In this document: positions 34,192-45,607 of the stretch, piece by piece
How the letters are laid out: every line of letters begins with the position of its first letter
Position numbering within the stretch: the first letter of the stretch is position 1
Assembly (NCBI GenBank): GCA_037367355.1
Contig: CM074698.1
Location: 1,488,001-1,552,000, forward strand
From: Neoscytalidium dimidiatum
Taxonomy: Eukaryota > Ascomycota > Dothideomycetes > Botryosphaeriales > Botryosphaeriaceae
Reading direction: 5' to 3'
Length of the DNA: 64,000 bases
Position numbers and translations under genes: made by a program
Notes under the pieces: generated by a model
What the model saw: the letters and a program-made list of their open reading frames with translations, nothing else
Databases searched by the model: none
What the model was told of the DNA's origin: nothing

Positions 34192-35787
34192 ATGTCGTAC
34201 CGTCGGCTGTTTTACCTGGTCCAGGATCTCGTCTTGGCAGAGACATGCGCTGGCTCTCAACCAGACCATCTATGATTACTATTATGGTCTCTCGGCTGGT
34301 TTCTGAGAGGCTAAGACACCCTCGACCACAACGGATGCACGCACGCGTCAACCATTTTCACGTCCTCCGAGACATTAAAAAAAAGGAGCAAAAATATTCC
34401 CCTTTTATGACTACTTTTCGCACTTGGCAAGCGTCAAACCGGAGCAACGCATTGCATCTCTACGCATTTTAACGGCATAATTTCGACTTCTGGCATTCAT
34501 CAACCGGTTCGACGGAACGGGACGGCGCAAAAATCGAAACAGCCTAGGCGCTTCGACTTTCTTCTTGGAGTTTTCCTTTCTTGCGCAGCCATGGCGGCGT
34601 GCGCTGTGTGACCTAAAAAGCATTTTTCCTTTGTCTATGTCTTCAGGGCTCTGTTGTCGATGTTTAGGACGGAGTCGCAACATGTTTGCTTGGGTATGGC
34701 CCGGGTGGTTTGCTCTGGAATTAGCAAGGTGTAGGTGTCATGCTATACATCGGGACTGGTGCTTAGGATGCATGGATTCGCAGGTTGGGTTGGGTGCAGG
34801 GAGTTCTTTTTGCGGCGCTTGTCGATGTCCTGCGTACACTTCTCTCTTCTCCACCTCTGCTCCGGCGCAAATCTGCCGGAGTTCCACGCTATACACCACA
34901 TGGCTGTATGTAGGCGTAGCAGCCGCGCGCTGAATCGAATTATCCCAACACAAAACATTTCCTGCATCTCGGGTGACTCTTTTTCTCGCGCTCTGACCAC
35001 GGCAGCGTGACGGTGGCGTGAAGCAGGCTGTGTGACCCTTTAGTGGGTACCTGGCAGACATTGCAGCCTCTCATCTGACCTTGGGCACTGTGCCTGAGGC
35101 CGCTCGACCCTCTTCTGCACACCAGTCCATGACGGCCGCGCGCGGAGTCCCCAGCGGGGAATGAGCGCGATCTCACTAGGGGCAGTCCCGCTCGGAGTTG
35201 CGGCCGGCGGCATGGGTACGTGTAGCGATGGAGGGGGGCAAGCCACGATGGTGTGCTCGTCCCCCACGCTGGCGCGTCATCGTCATCGCGCGTGCTGGCG
35301 TCGCAGCGCAAGAGATCAGGGTCGCGGATTCGCGATGCAGCTACAGATAGATCTGCCATCTACGGATTACCATGCTAGGGGTTGCGCGCGAAGCGAGCAA
35401 AGGCAATTGGCCTGAGATAAGCGTAGCAGGCTTCGGCAGAAGAGTCTGGAGGAGCGTGTGCGACGGCCGGCTATCTCGCCAACAGCCACAGCTCGCGCGG
35501 AGGTATTGGCAGGAAACGGAAGGGCTGCTGGCGCAGGCGATTGGGCAGTGTCGCGGTGGTGGGTGGTGGGTTGGGGATGGTGGGCTCTCCGGCGCCTCTG
35601 ACTCGCGGGCGGCTGGAGGGGGCGTCAGGTGTCGGCGGCGGCCGCGTCCCCACCGCGCGCATCGAGGATCGCGGCAGCTTCTCCACAAAAGGGGCGGCCC
35701 AAAAGCAGAAGTTGAGGGATGCGGGCCGGAGCGAATGCGCGACCAAGGCCCCTACCCTTGTCGTCGGCCAACTTCCACAGCTACGGG

Positions 35788-35827
35788 CCTGGCAGGCTGG
35801 TAGGCTGGCAGGCTGGCAGGCTGGCAG
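35788..35827. repeat. GGCTGGCAG-type short tandem repeat
   Basis: About five imperfect 8-bp copies of the GGCTGGCA type, in a region without a gene. Confidence 0.8.
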
Positions 35828-38800
35828 CACGACGAGGCCCAACGGCAGCTCCCGAGCTCACACCACACCACCTGTGCGCGTTTCATCCTCTGCTGCTTGT
35901 CAGTCGACCGCGCCCTGTCTGCCTGCCTGCTGCACCCGAGCCCACCCGCTGCCCGGCGTCCCGCATTCCGAACGCTCCCGCTCCCGCGACTTCGACCGGC
36001 GCTTCCAGCCCGCCGGCGGGCACGCGTCCCGAGAGCCCACAGAGTCGCAGGCACCGGCAGGGCGCAGAGCAAAATTTCAGGCCTCACTTCAGCGCGGCCC
36101 ATAAATCCTCCCAGCGCAGCGGATGCCGCCAACGTCATGCAGCTCGTGGAAGCCGCTGATCGGTCGATATACTCGTCCTTTAGTCACGGCTGGCCATCGC
36201 AGCCACGCTCAGCCTGTCTAGATCTGCGCCCTGGCAGCGGCATGCTGGCGGGCCAGCTCACCACCACCACAGACGCTTGCTGCTGCTTTGCGGCTTCCTA
36301 ACGTGAGCTAAGAGGTACAGTACAAACTCCCGTTTCCACTTTACAATAATACCAATCCCGCCCGCAAGGAGCGCCCTTGATGCGTGATCGGCCGCTATCG
36401 GCGCCCCAAAACGCTCCCCGATGTCGCTCACCTTTTATTCAACACCAGCGCGGCCGCGACTGTGCAGCGCTCTCTCCCATTGTTCTGGAACCAGGTGCTG
36501 CCGCTCGCCGCGCTCCTCACCGCTTCCCCGACGCTAGCCCTACGCCCAACTGTGGGGATTACATAAGTGGCAGAGGGCACGGGAGCACGCGCTGTCCTTG
36601 CTGGACAAAAGTGTACCAGCCCCACCGCTGCCACTTTACATTTCACAAAACTTTTGTGCAACCCAGCGACATGCTACCCGTCGGCCTCTGCGTCGAAGCA
36701 CACACCGCCCAAGGGCTCCGTGGACCACCGCAGTACACAGCAGCTGCTCCAGACCAGCATTCGCCTCGCCATGAAATGAAGTCTGCTCTGCAATGACCCG
36801 GGGTTGTCTACCTTGCGCCGCCAGTGCTTCGACGCATCCCAGAGCTGCGGCATCAATGATAATTTTCTGGCGCTGACCAAGGACGCAATTTTGCTTGCAC
36901 CCTCTTGCACCCTACTTGCGCGCTGCTTCGGGTTCATTCGCAGCGGCGCCTTCACCGGTCCCTGGAAGATCCCCCTGAAATGGAGGCGTCTTCTCTCCAC
37001 ATTCTCACTCCACGGTGCCTTAATCATTCCTCGCGGGATAGCTCCTACTTTGCCGTCAGCCCGCTTCCCCGGGGCACAGCCAACTGGTACACGTAGAGGC
37101 TCCTGCTGGAGCTGGCGTGACCGGTCAGGGCGCCCTGGCCACCCACAAAAAAAAAAAAGTTGTACAACATCTCCCGTACCGCTCTGAACATACATACCCG
37201 TATGCCGCGCTAGATGGGCTTCACCGGGGCCGTGCGGCCGGAATGCTGTCGTTGTGGACTCTTGATCCAGCTTCCAGAACTCTCGGGTCGCCTCGGAAAA
37301 CTTTCTCAGCTTCCAGCTGGTTCAATGACAGCGCATTGCTCAAGTCTGGGCGTGTCTCTGCTCCATTTCGCTGTCGTTTACTTTTCTAATTTCTCGCACA
37401 AACTCTGAATTTCTCCTGTGCGTTGGTCCAGAGCTTGCTGCGTCATCAAGCTTGTGGATATCGTCATTTTCATCCCATTAACACGTCAGTGAAAGATTTG
37501 GTCTACTTTCTAACACGTCCTCCGTAATGCCGCCGCCAGACCGCACTGGCCGTGTATAACGTAATTGCCACCAGCACTGGCGTGCGGCTGCGCACGTCGT
37601 CGCTCCCGAATCCATGTGCAACAAGTCCGATGTTGAACAGATCGATCGACGGAGCCATGGGAGCCCAGGCTTCGGCCACGACATGTTTCGGGGGGTTGAT
37701 GGCCCTGCGTTCAGCCTTACCTACGCGTCCTGCACATATGTACACCTTGGTGGATCAATGTCCTGCGCGGCATCGTTCCCCAACACGGTGCATGCAGGCC
37801 TCCCTACACCCTGCTGTCTCTCATGCGCACACCGCAATCTTACTCTGACGTTCAGATTCTCTCACAATTCTCAATGATCAGCCGTACTTGACCAGGAGTT
37901 TGACGGATCCGCGGCGCCTCCGAGACTAACGAGCAACGCGAAGAGCCGTCGCATCTTCTCACTGATCTCCTTCATTTCACATGCCGGAGGGGATGCAGCC
38001 CGTGCTGTGGGAGGTGGAGCAACGCGAGCCCATTTGCAAATCCTTTGGTTTCGACTTCCTGTTGTATCTACCAATCCAGCTCGCCATTGCTCACACGCGC
38101 CTATTACGAGTCAGTTGAGAAGCCACGTGCTGAGGTTCCTGGAGCCGAAGTGCGTTGATGTGACCGGCGAGGCCTACACCATGAGGATTCTCTCTCGTAA
38201 GGACCCACGATCCTCAGTCTGCCGCAAGCACCCGCTGCGTTGCCTGATGCGTAAATGGGCCAAAACCTTATTAGAAGCTCTGTTCTGCGCTGGTCCCTCT
38301 TGTTGATGCAGTTTGAGGTCAATAACGCTCCTCGCGTAGATTGTCTACAGTAGCGTGGAACGCTAAAATATGGTGCGGGCCCAGTGCGCGAACGCGGCGC
38401 AGCTCGTTTCCGCTCCTGTACAGAGGGTGGCTCCAGCCGAACATTAACGCGTATACTAAGAAGATCACCTCTGAAACGGGCCCATCCGACTTATTGTGGA
38501 CAAGCAGCCGAAGTGCCCGCAGACCGGAAGCAGAGGCGTCGTGTTGGGATCAGAGGCAGTGTGGGCGAGACTACCTTTCGGCGAATTTCCAGGCTATCAA
38601 GGCTACAAAGTTAATTTTACATCAGTTGCTGACCGCAGAGCCTTCTACTTCACTATACCACTTCTCGTTGTCCTGTCCCTGCTTCAATTACATCGTTTAA
38701 ACAGCGTATGCGGTGTCCAAGGACCCTGTCTTCAGTGCATTGACTCAATCACGGGTGTTCCCGAGAAGGCGGAGGAGACTTCTCAGTAAGGCAAAGCCGA

Positions 38801-39266
38801 GAGCTATCTGCTCGACATCAATATTTCCTTATCTCTGCGTAGCTGGAGATTTGGATACCACGCCCCCCCTTTGGGATGAACAGATGATGCAGGAACCCCG
38901 CCGGAACCCGCGCGCCGAAGTGCCCTGGAGTCAGGCGATAGAGAGCTGCAGTGGCCAGTTAACCGCAACGGGCATGCACGAACAATGACTGTGGCTTCAT
39001 GGTGCACTCCTGGACAGATTGAACAACTAGGGTAACTTGCGTCCCCTCTTTGCATCGCCATGTACCGATATCGGGTGGCGAAGAGCAACGTTTGAAGCAC
39101 TCTCTCGTTTCTCGGCAGATCGCACTTTCGCTGGACAGGAAGCACCTTGTGCGGCGTCGCAGGTGATCTACTAATAGAAGTGATGGGCAGGACGCACAAC
39201 GCGGCAACGCGAGCATCTTTGCTTCCAGACCGCTTCGGTTCATTCTTCATGAAGCAAGCAACACCA

Positions 39267-39638
39267 TGACGCCGCAGACCGCCTTGTCGGTAAGTGATTG
39301 TGAGATCACAGGTGAGTTGACACAACAACCACCTTCGAGAAGGACGTCACAGGCAACCGGCGTCCTGGAAGCTGCGCCAGTGGCCCTGAGACCCTGCCAA
39401 GGTGGACTGGCGAATGCGAAGCCGCCAAAAAGCCATCGCCGCCAGCTACAGCCGGTTATACTTTTGCATTTCCTTGATTCCTGTCGCGGCCGTCGAGTTT
39501 GTTATATTGGCTATCCTCAACTTCGGGTCTCGCGCCATCACCAAGCACGCTGAAACGCTGGCACGTCAAGACAAGCCCTGTCTTTATGCGTTCCCCGCTC
39601 TCGGTCGCGATCAAGCTTACTCGTTTTGCTTTGCTTAA
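39267..39638 (+). CDS. Possible small membrane protein, two exons (doubtful)
   Basis: An ATG at 39267 gives MTPQTALS and then an ideal GTAAGT donor (39291). An acceptor at about 39400 (GCCAAG) would join a frame VDWRMRSRQ that runs to TAA at 39636-39638. That frame contains one strong hydrophobic helix (LYFCISLIPVAAVEFVILAI) followed by a soluble tail (LNFGSRAITKHAETL). I recognise no family. The gene-like signals are a good donor and a clean transmembrane segment; against it are the short length, the isolated position and the weak acceptor. It may be a decayed fragment. Confidence 0.25.
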
Positions 39639-40951
39639 CCTGCTCAGCCTTCTCGCCTCCTCTCATGAACGCTTGATCTAGACTTTTTTCTTCTTCCCGA
39701 ACCCCTTGCCGGAGGCCCTTACCGATCGGACTGATGATGAATACTGACATGCAGGGTACTCACGTCAGGGTCCTGTCACCCGCAGACTTCCGCTGGGGTG
39801 GAAGTATGATAACAGTCCCGGAACAGGCCTTATCTGTCTATCCGCGCTGTCCGATGGCTGCCACCCAAGGAAGTAGCCTCACCAAGCCGGAAGCCTCGGC
39901 ATCGTCAATATCCGAGATCCACCGCTTCGTAGCGTTCGTCATAGATAGTGTCGAAGATACAGTGGTTTCCAACAATCAATCTTTCACGACTTTTGCCGCA
40001 AAAGAAAATAGAAAAGCTTACCCTCGCGGGTGCTGATATTTCTGTCCAGCGTCAAGGCCAGATAATTTTTCGGTAATTCTCTAGCACTGACAGACCTCCG
40101 GTAACTTCAATGCAACCACTCGAGCGGCAGGAGCATTCGCACGAATGGACCAGACGTTGTGATAAGGCTATGGGATCCCGTCGAGTGGTCACTCGGCGCA
40201 TGCAACCTGTGTTGGTGTCGTAAAATACTCTCAGCTTGCTTGTCACACTGACCCAGCCGCTGAGCAAATTGTCTTTTTACCCCGTCGTCGATTCGATCCT
40301 TACGAGGCGGGGTACAAGCAGGCTTATGGAATACCTGGATTACGCTTGTGACTACGAACATGCGGCCAAAATTATGTGATCAGACAATTATGGAGGCTTC
40401 GATCTCCTAAATGGATGGCGCTCCCGGAGGATTATACGTCCGCTTGTGAGGTGGCAGATGAGTGTTGCCCGGGTTGAATGTAAATGATATGGTGGTCAAT
40501 CCAGCTAGGAGCTAATGAATTGGGCTCGGTGTTCGTCATCGACTGTACAAGGTTCTTGTGTAGAACGTTGAACCTTTTACAGAGGACACATGGAATTGAA
40601 AAAGATAATACAGGCGACAAAAGCCAGGAAGTGGTACACCTTTAGAATTGTCTAGTAGGTTGCTCTGGAGTTAGTAGAAAAATCCAGTGCTATAAACACC
40701 TATCGAAGCTGCATCATGCAATTCAGGATTCAGGACTTTGGTATCAATTTCGACACCGTAAACTTAAGTGGCATAGAGCTCTGCTAAGAATACAGTAAAG
40801 TAGAGATGCGTTAAACGAAAATAGATAGAACTAATGGTGGGCTCATTAGAGTATTTTAATTGCTTCTACGGAGATGCGTTTGCCTTGAGACCTCAGGAGT
40901 CGACCTCGATGCATTTACATAAGACTTTGAAGTCAATGCATCCTCCGTTAT

Positions 40952-40979
40952 GAAGAGAGAGCGAGAGAGAGAGAGAGGG
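40952..40979. repeat. GA microsatellite
   Basis: Near-uninterrupted GA dinucleotide tract with one GC interruption, in AT-rich intergenic DNA about 300 bp beyond the 3' end of SKI8. Confidence 0.85.
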
Positions 40980-41273
40980 AAAGGGAGGGGAGGTAGGGAA
41001 GGAAACACTGGGCCTGTCTCGAGGAATTGCCGAACTGTGGAGTCCGGGGGGGTTTTCGGGTTTGTCCCATGATTTTTCCTACAAACCTCCATCCATGACA
41101 CTAATTCCTCCCATATGCTTCCCATTCATTTTTGGCCCATGACATGCTTCAAGCTAAAGGTTCCAGTGACCACTCCTTGTTTCATGTCGTATTACGCCTT
41201 GCAAGATGCTGTTCTTTCATGATCTTATCATATCCGTCTCTCTCCTACCATGGTATACATATTTTGTATTCCT

Positions 41274-42562
41274 TCAGCTTCCACTTGCTTCCCTGTAGAA
41301 AGAGATACTATTTCCAGCCCCGGCTACAGCAAACATCTCGGCGCGGTGGGTCTTCGGCAGCCACTTGACAGACCAGAGCGTCTTGTCCGACTCCGAATGC
41401 GTCGCAACACAAGTTTTGGTTTCCACGGACCAGACCTTTGCTTTCCCATCGAAGGATCTACGAATAGTTTCTCAGTGGGTAGCCCTTCGATACAAACGGA
41501 GTGGTGGGAAAAAGGTGGCATGGCTTACCCAGTCAGCAAATACTCGCCGGTATCATTCCAATCAAGGCTCATGATCCAGGCAGCGTGGCCAGATAGATTA
41601 GCAACCTGCTCCCCGGACGTGACATCATATAGGGCGATTGTCCTGGCGTCCCCAGCTGCGGCCAGGAGCTTGCAACCGGGAGAAAATGCAAGACTGCGGA
41701 TTGGCTTGATGAGACCTGTCCGGCTATTAGTGTAAAGCCCTTTAGACAACAGGAGAACAGTTGCGCCTCACCTGGTAGGGAGTGCAACATGCGGCCTGTC
41801 TCGTTGTTGAATATATAGACGCTTCCATTCTCGTGGCCCGAAGCTGTGAAGCGACCATCAACGCTCTGCCGGCGACCAGTTAGCACTGAAATAAACGAGG
41901 CAGCTCTGTAAAACCTACGAGATGGATGCACATGCCGAAGCTGCCCTTTGTTTCGAATTCCCTGATTTTTTGCTTGGACGATGTCTCCCACACATTAATG
42001 CGGCCATCATGCGTTGTGCTGGCTAGGTATGTACCGTCGTCGCTTAAAGAGATGGCCCAAACTTCGCCCGCTTTGCTTCCTTCTATTACCAAGCAGCATG
42101 TTAGCGTATATGGCGTGGTAAGGGTGCGCAGCGGGTAGGAAATACGAACCCACAAGTGAGCCGTCTTCCCTCCAGGTACCATCCTCACTCAAACCCCAGA
42201 GCTTAACGTCGCCACCAAAACCAGCGCTTGCAGCCTTCTGACCATTTGCGGATGTGACGATATGGTGGCAGCCGAGCTTGTGTACGCCTTGTAGGGTCTG
42301 TACGAGCGGGAAGTCGGGTTCGCTGGTGGAGTAAATGCGGATGCTGGAAGAGCCGCCCGCGGAGAGTAGACCAGTTTTGGTAGGCGCAATGGAGAAGATG
42401 TCGGTGGGATGAGCTGTGAGGAGTTAGTACTAGTGGAGGGCTTGCACGAGTGTTGGAGGATTATACCGTTATCAACCGTGTGGAGTGTGAGGTATTGTTT
42501 CGACTGCAGCAGTGATCAGCCGTAGGGCACGATGAAACAAGCCTCAGCGATGAGCGCACCAT
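41274..42562 (-). CDS. SKI8: SKI8 (Rec14-type WD40 subunit of the Ski complex)
   Basis: Seven coding exons: 42562-42560 (ATG only), 42503-42467, 42413-42150, 42082-41919, 41865-41772, 41715-41529 and 41457-41274. All are GT-AG, total 310 residues. The mature start reads MSKQYLTLHTVDNAHPTDIF, the usual opening of fungal Ski8, which requires the lone initiator exon. WD40 blades run throughout: GGDVKLWGLSEDG, AISLSDDGTYLASTTHDGRINVWE, RFTASGHENGSVYIFN, IRSLAFSPGCKLLAAAGD, MSLDWNDTGEYLLTGSFDGK, and the C-terminal KTLWSVKWLPKTH with AVAGAGNSISFY. Ski8 scaffolds Ski2-Ski3 for cytoplasmic exosome 3'-5' mRNA decay and, in some fungi, supports meiotic break formation with Spo11. Confidence 0.92.
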
Positions 42563-42948
42563 TGTTGCGATAGTCGGCCTCTTTGCGAGGTGTGCTCGGA
42601 GCGAGAGGAGGCGGCTGGGACAGCGGGGTGATGCGCGTTTGGCGGAAGACGCGTTTTGAGCTTGACGATGTCATAGCGAGGGACCGCCAAACGTGACGCG
42701 CATCGCCTCGCGCACACCCGGACCACTGCATCGGCGCATTGAGGATGTTCAATTGATCATCGTGACTTTCAAACATATAATTGTACATAATTCTCCCACA
42801 CGCTTGGTCTATTTACCAGAGAATAATTTTCCTTTCATCCACACGCATGGGATATCCGAAACACCAGTCCAATGCCTCCAGCGCCGTTAGTGCCGTCCCA
42901 GCTCTCCCTACAAGTTCACCACGGCCATGTACTTTCGCATCATAAATT
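42563..42948. other. Intergenic: SKI8 promoter / MRPL32 3' side
   Basis: A 386-bp tandem spacer. A minus-strand ATG at 42672 opens a frame for about 38 codons into the SKI8 leader, but it is not in phase with SKI8 through the intron, so it would act as an upstream ORF if transcribed. Confidence 0.5.
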
Positions 42949-43405
42949 TCATTCCTTCGATACGTGGTCCTCGTTGCCCTTCAACCAATGCTGGATAGCT
43001 ACAATGCAGATCAGCTTCTCGCGCCGTGGCCGTTGGAATAAGAGACATACATTGCACGCAGTAGGGACACAAGATGTGGGCACGCTTGGGTCTGCCGCAG
43101 CCGGGACATTTGACAACCTCAGTGACATCCTTTAACGCTTTGCCAGCCATCTGCCTGTGCCGCTTCTTCATGTGTGATGTTTTTTTCTTGGGCACAGCGC
43201 GCAATATCGATTCCCAGATACCCGATAACACGCCAGAGACACCGACAATGGCAGCGACGGCCGGAGCGGGAATCCGGAGCGAGACAGGCAGGAGCGGGCG
43301 TTGCTGCAGACGACGGAGCAGCGGCGGCAGTGTCCGTGCCGGGGAGCTGGTGGTTGGGACGAGAGTAGCGAGCGGGCCCGAGGAGACTTGGCGGAGAGCG
43401 ACCAT
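42949..43405 (-). CDS. MRPL32: Mitochondrial large-subunit ribosomal protein bL32m
   Basis: Exon 1 is 43405-43051 and exon 2 is 42998-42949, joined across a 52-nt intron (GTATGT...TTGTAG) as ...CPYCVQSIQHWLKGNE, stop TGA. The product is 134 residues. The first about 68 residues are an Arg/Ala/Pro-rich presequence and linker. The mature protein starts at the conserved AVPKKKTSHMKKRHRQ, followed by LKDVTEVVKCPGCGRPKRAH and ILCPYCVQ. The two Cys-x2-Cys pairs form the zinc site of L32. In yeast, processing of MrpL32 by the m-AAA protease gates ribosome assembly; the long N-terminal part here is compatible with that. It is divergent from the CDC10 septin gene. Confidence 0.94.
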
Positions 43406-43756
43406 GGCTGCGCGCGACTCTGAAGAGCGCGGGCTCAAGGCGGGGTAGCGTGTCGCGACGGCGGCGGTGGAGGTGGAGAGGGCTCGAGTGTGGAACTTTT
43501 GGAGATGCTTGGATGCTCGTAGATTGTCGAATGAATGATTGACCCCGGGCCCGTGCGGCGCATCCCTGCGCGGCCGTCGCCCGACACCTCTGCCCCCTTT
43601 CCCTCTCGCGCTTGCACACGCAGCGACCCTTTAGGCGCCTCCATACTCCACGGTCCCTCAGCCTTCAATTCTCCTCCACCGCAGCCCACTCCGTCGTCGC
43701 TCGTTATCTTCTCCCGACCTTTCTCAACCAAGCCGTCGCCGAGGCTCCCCGCAAAA
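43406..43756. promoter_or_regulatory. Divergent promoter MRPL32 / CDC10
   Basis: A 351-bp head-to-head spacer. The CDC10 side is strongly C/T-rich from about 43575 to the ATG, typical of a fungal 5' leader. No TATA box is evident. Confidence 0.6.
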
Positions 43757-44998
43757 ATGGCTGTCGCTCCCCAGACCCAACAAGCTCCCTCCATTTTCCC
43801 CAAGAGCCATGTCGGTTTCGACAGCATCACCCAGCAGATTGAGAAGAAGCTGTTGAAGCGCGGCTTCCAGTTTAATATCATCTGCGTTGGTACGTGGTGC
43901 CCTCTGCAGCAGCGCGCCTGCTCTCCCCCTCCCGCTGGCCACGCGTTCTCCACGCATTGCTGACCACATTGCTCCGCAGGCCAAACTGGTCTGGGCAAGT
44001 CGACCCTGATCAACACCATCTTCGCCTCCCACCTCATCGACAGCAAGGGCCGCCTTACTCCCGACGAGCCCGTCCGTAGCACCACCGAGATCCAGGCTGT
44101 TTCGCACGTTATCGAGGAGAACGGTGTGCGCCTGCGCCTCAACATTGTTGACACCCCCGGCTATGGTGACCTGATCAACAACGATCGCTGCTGGGACCCT
44201 ATTGTCAAGTACATCAAGGACCAGCACTCCGCCTACCTGCGCAAGGAGTTGACCGCCCAGCGCGAGCGTTACCTCCAGGACACGCGCATTCATTGCTGCT
44301 TGTTCTTCATTCAGCCCTCTGGCCATGCTCTCAAGCCCATTGACATTGTCGTGCTCAAGAAGCTGAGCGAATTCGTCAATGTCGTGCCTGTCATTGCCAA
44401 GTCCGACTCTCTGACCCTCGAGGAGCGCGCCGAGTTCAAGGCCAGGATCAAGGAGGAGTTCGCTTTCCACAACCTGAAGATGTACCCTTATGACAATGAC
44501 GAGGACGACTCGGAGGAGGTTACTCTGAAGAACACTATCAAGGTCAGTGAGGGAAACTCCTGGGAGGCAAGCGCTCTGAGGTGATTAGAACTGACCTCTG
44601 CTACAGGAGCAAATCCCCTTCGCTGTTGTTGGCTCTGAGAAGACCATCGTCGTCGGTGGCCAGCAGGTTCGTGGTCGCCAGAACCGTTGGGGAGTTATCA
44701 ACGGTAAGTATACCTCGAATGTGCATCAGAGAGAATACTGCGCTAATATCTGGCAAAAGTTGAGGACGAGAGCCACTGCGAATTCGTCGCCCTCCGCAAC
44801 TTCCTTACCCGCACCCACCTGCAGGACCTGATCGAGACGACGTCGCAGATCCACTACGAGTCTTTCCGCGCGAAGCAACTGCTTGCTCTCAAGGAGTCCA
44901 GCGCCGTTGGCCACGGCGGCGGCTCGAGGCCCATCTCCCCCGCCGCCGACAGGGAGCTGAGCAGGAATTCGCAGCGAATGACCATGAACGGCTACTAA
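43757..44998 (+). CDS. CDC10: Septin, Cdc10 class
   Basis: Four exons: 43757-43889, 43980-44542, 44607-44703 and 44760-44998. All are GT-AG, giving 343 residues. The GTPase domain has the P-loop GQTGLGKST (split by intron 1 at its first Gly), the switch-II DTPGYGD, the AKSD base-recognition motif and the VVGSEK/WGVI segments of the septin unique element. An upstream basic patch (QQIEKKLLKRGFQ) would bind phosphoinositides. The protein stops soon after IHYESFRAKQLLAL, without a C-terminal coiled coil. That, with the overall length, marks the Cdc10 (AspD) group rather than Cdc3, Cdc11 or Cdc12. It would polymerise with other septins at septa and hyphal branch sites. The last residues (MTMNGY) are short and polar. 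Confidence 0.93.
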
Positions 44999-45607
44999 AC
45001 GAACCCGTTTGTGAGCGGTGTGTTGTGGCAAGGTACGAAGGAGAGCCCCCCCGGTCTGGGGAAGAACGAAGGGTTCAGGAGACTGCAGGTCGAATCTTTT
45101 CGGGGCGATCAAGGGAGCTTAGACGAGCATGATTGATACCAATTGCGGGCCAGCCGGGCCGCTCACTTTGACACAGATTTCCACTTTTAGCGTTGGAGTA
45201 GGTGGATGGGAGGCGGGGATGCCAGCTTTTCACACTCTTCCTCCATTCTCGGGCACACATGCGTGTTCTGACTTTCTCTTCGAATTTTCTATCTCTGTAT
45301 GCCTTATTTGCTCCTTCTATCCTTTTAGTAGCAACTCTATTTCCTAGCGGAAATCTTCTTGTAGTCAAAAGCAGCTAAGCGTTTTCTTTTCAGCTGCGGG
45401 TATGTAATAATCGTCTTAATCGCCAAGAGAAGAGGCCCAGCGCGTGAGAGGGTCCCTCGTGCGATCAGGTAGTCCTCATCCAGATCAACTGCACAATCCG
45501 ATAGTCAGAGAAGCCCGCATATTACTTGCATGCCTAAGGGACTGTCTGAAGCGTTGTCAAACGAGCTCCTTGCAGCGCTCCGAGAACGCTTACTGTATAG
45601 CCCGGCA
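44999..45607. other. Convergent 3' intergenic, nothing seen
   Basis: About 600 bp between the tails of CDC10 and GUK1, T-rich from 45240 to 45400, consistent with 3' UTR and poly(A) signals. No coding frame supported. Confidence 0.6.

Larger units (their letters stand above)
34192..41273. other. Gene-poor stretch between ECL1-family gene and SKI8
   Basis: About 7.1 kb with no confident gene. GC-rich in the first half (to about 37.2 kb), more AT-rich beyond 40 kb. Repeats: GGCTGGCAG-type tandem at 35788-35827 and a GA microsatellite at about 40952-40979. The only frame with a plausible splice structure is the candidate listed at 39267-39638. The remaining frames are short, domain-less and inconsistent in composition. 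Confidence 0.5.

Noticed and set aside
37503..37745. Minus-strand frame with hydrophobic patches
   Set aside because: No family match, no splice partners, flanking frames closed.
43724..44470. 248-codon frame antisense to the septin gene
   Set aside because: Shadow of the codon-biased CDC10 exon 2.
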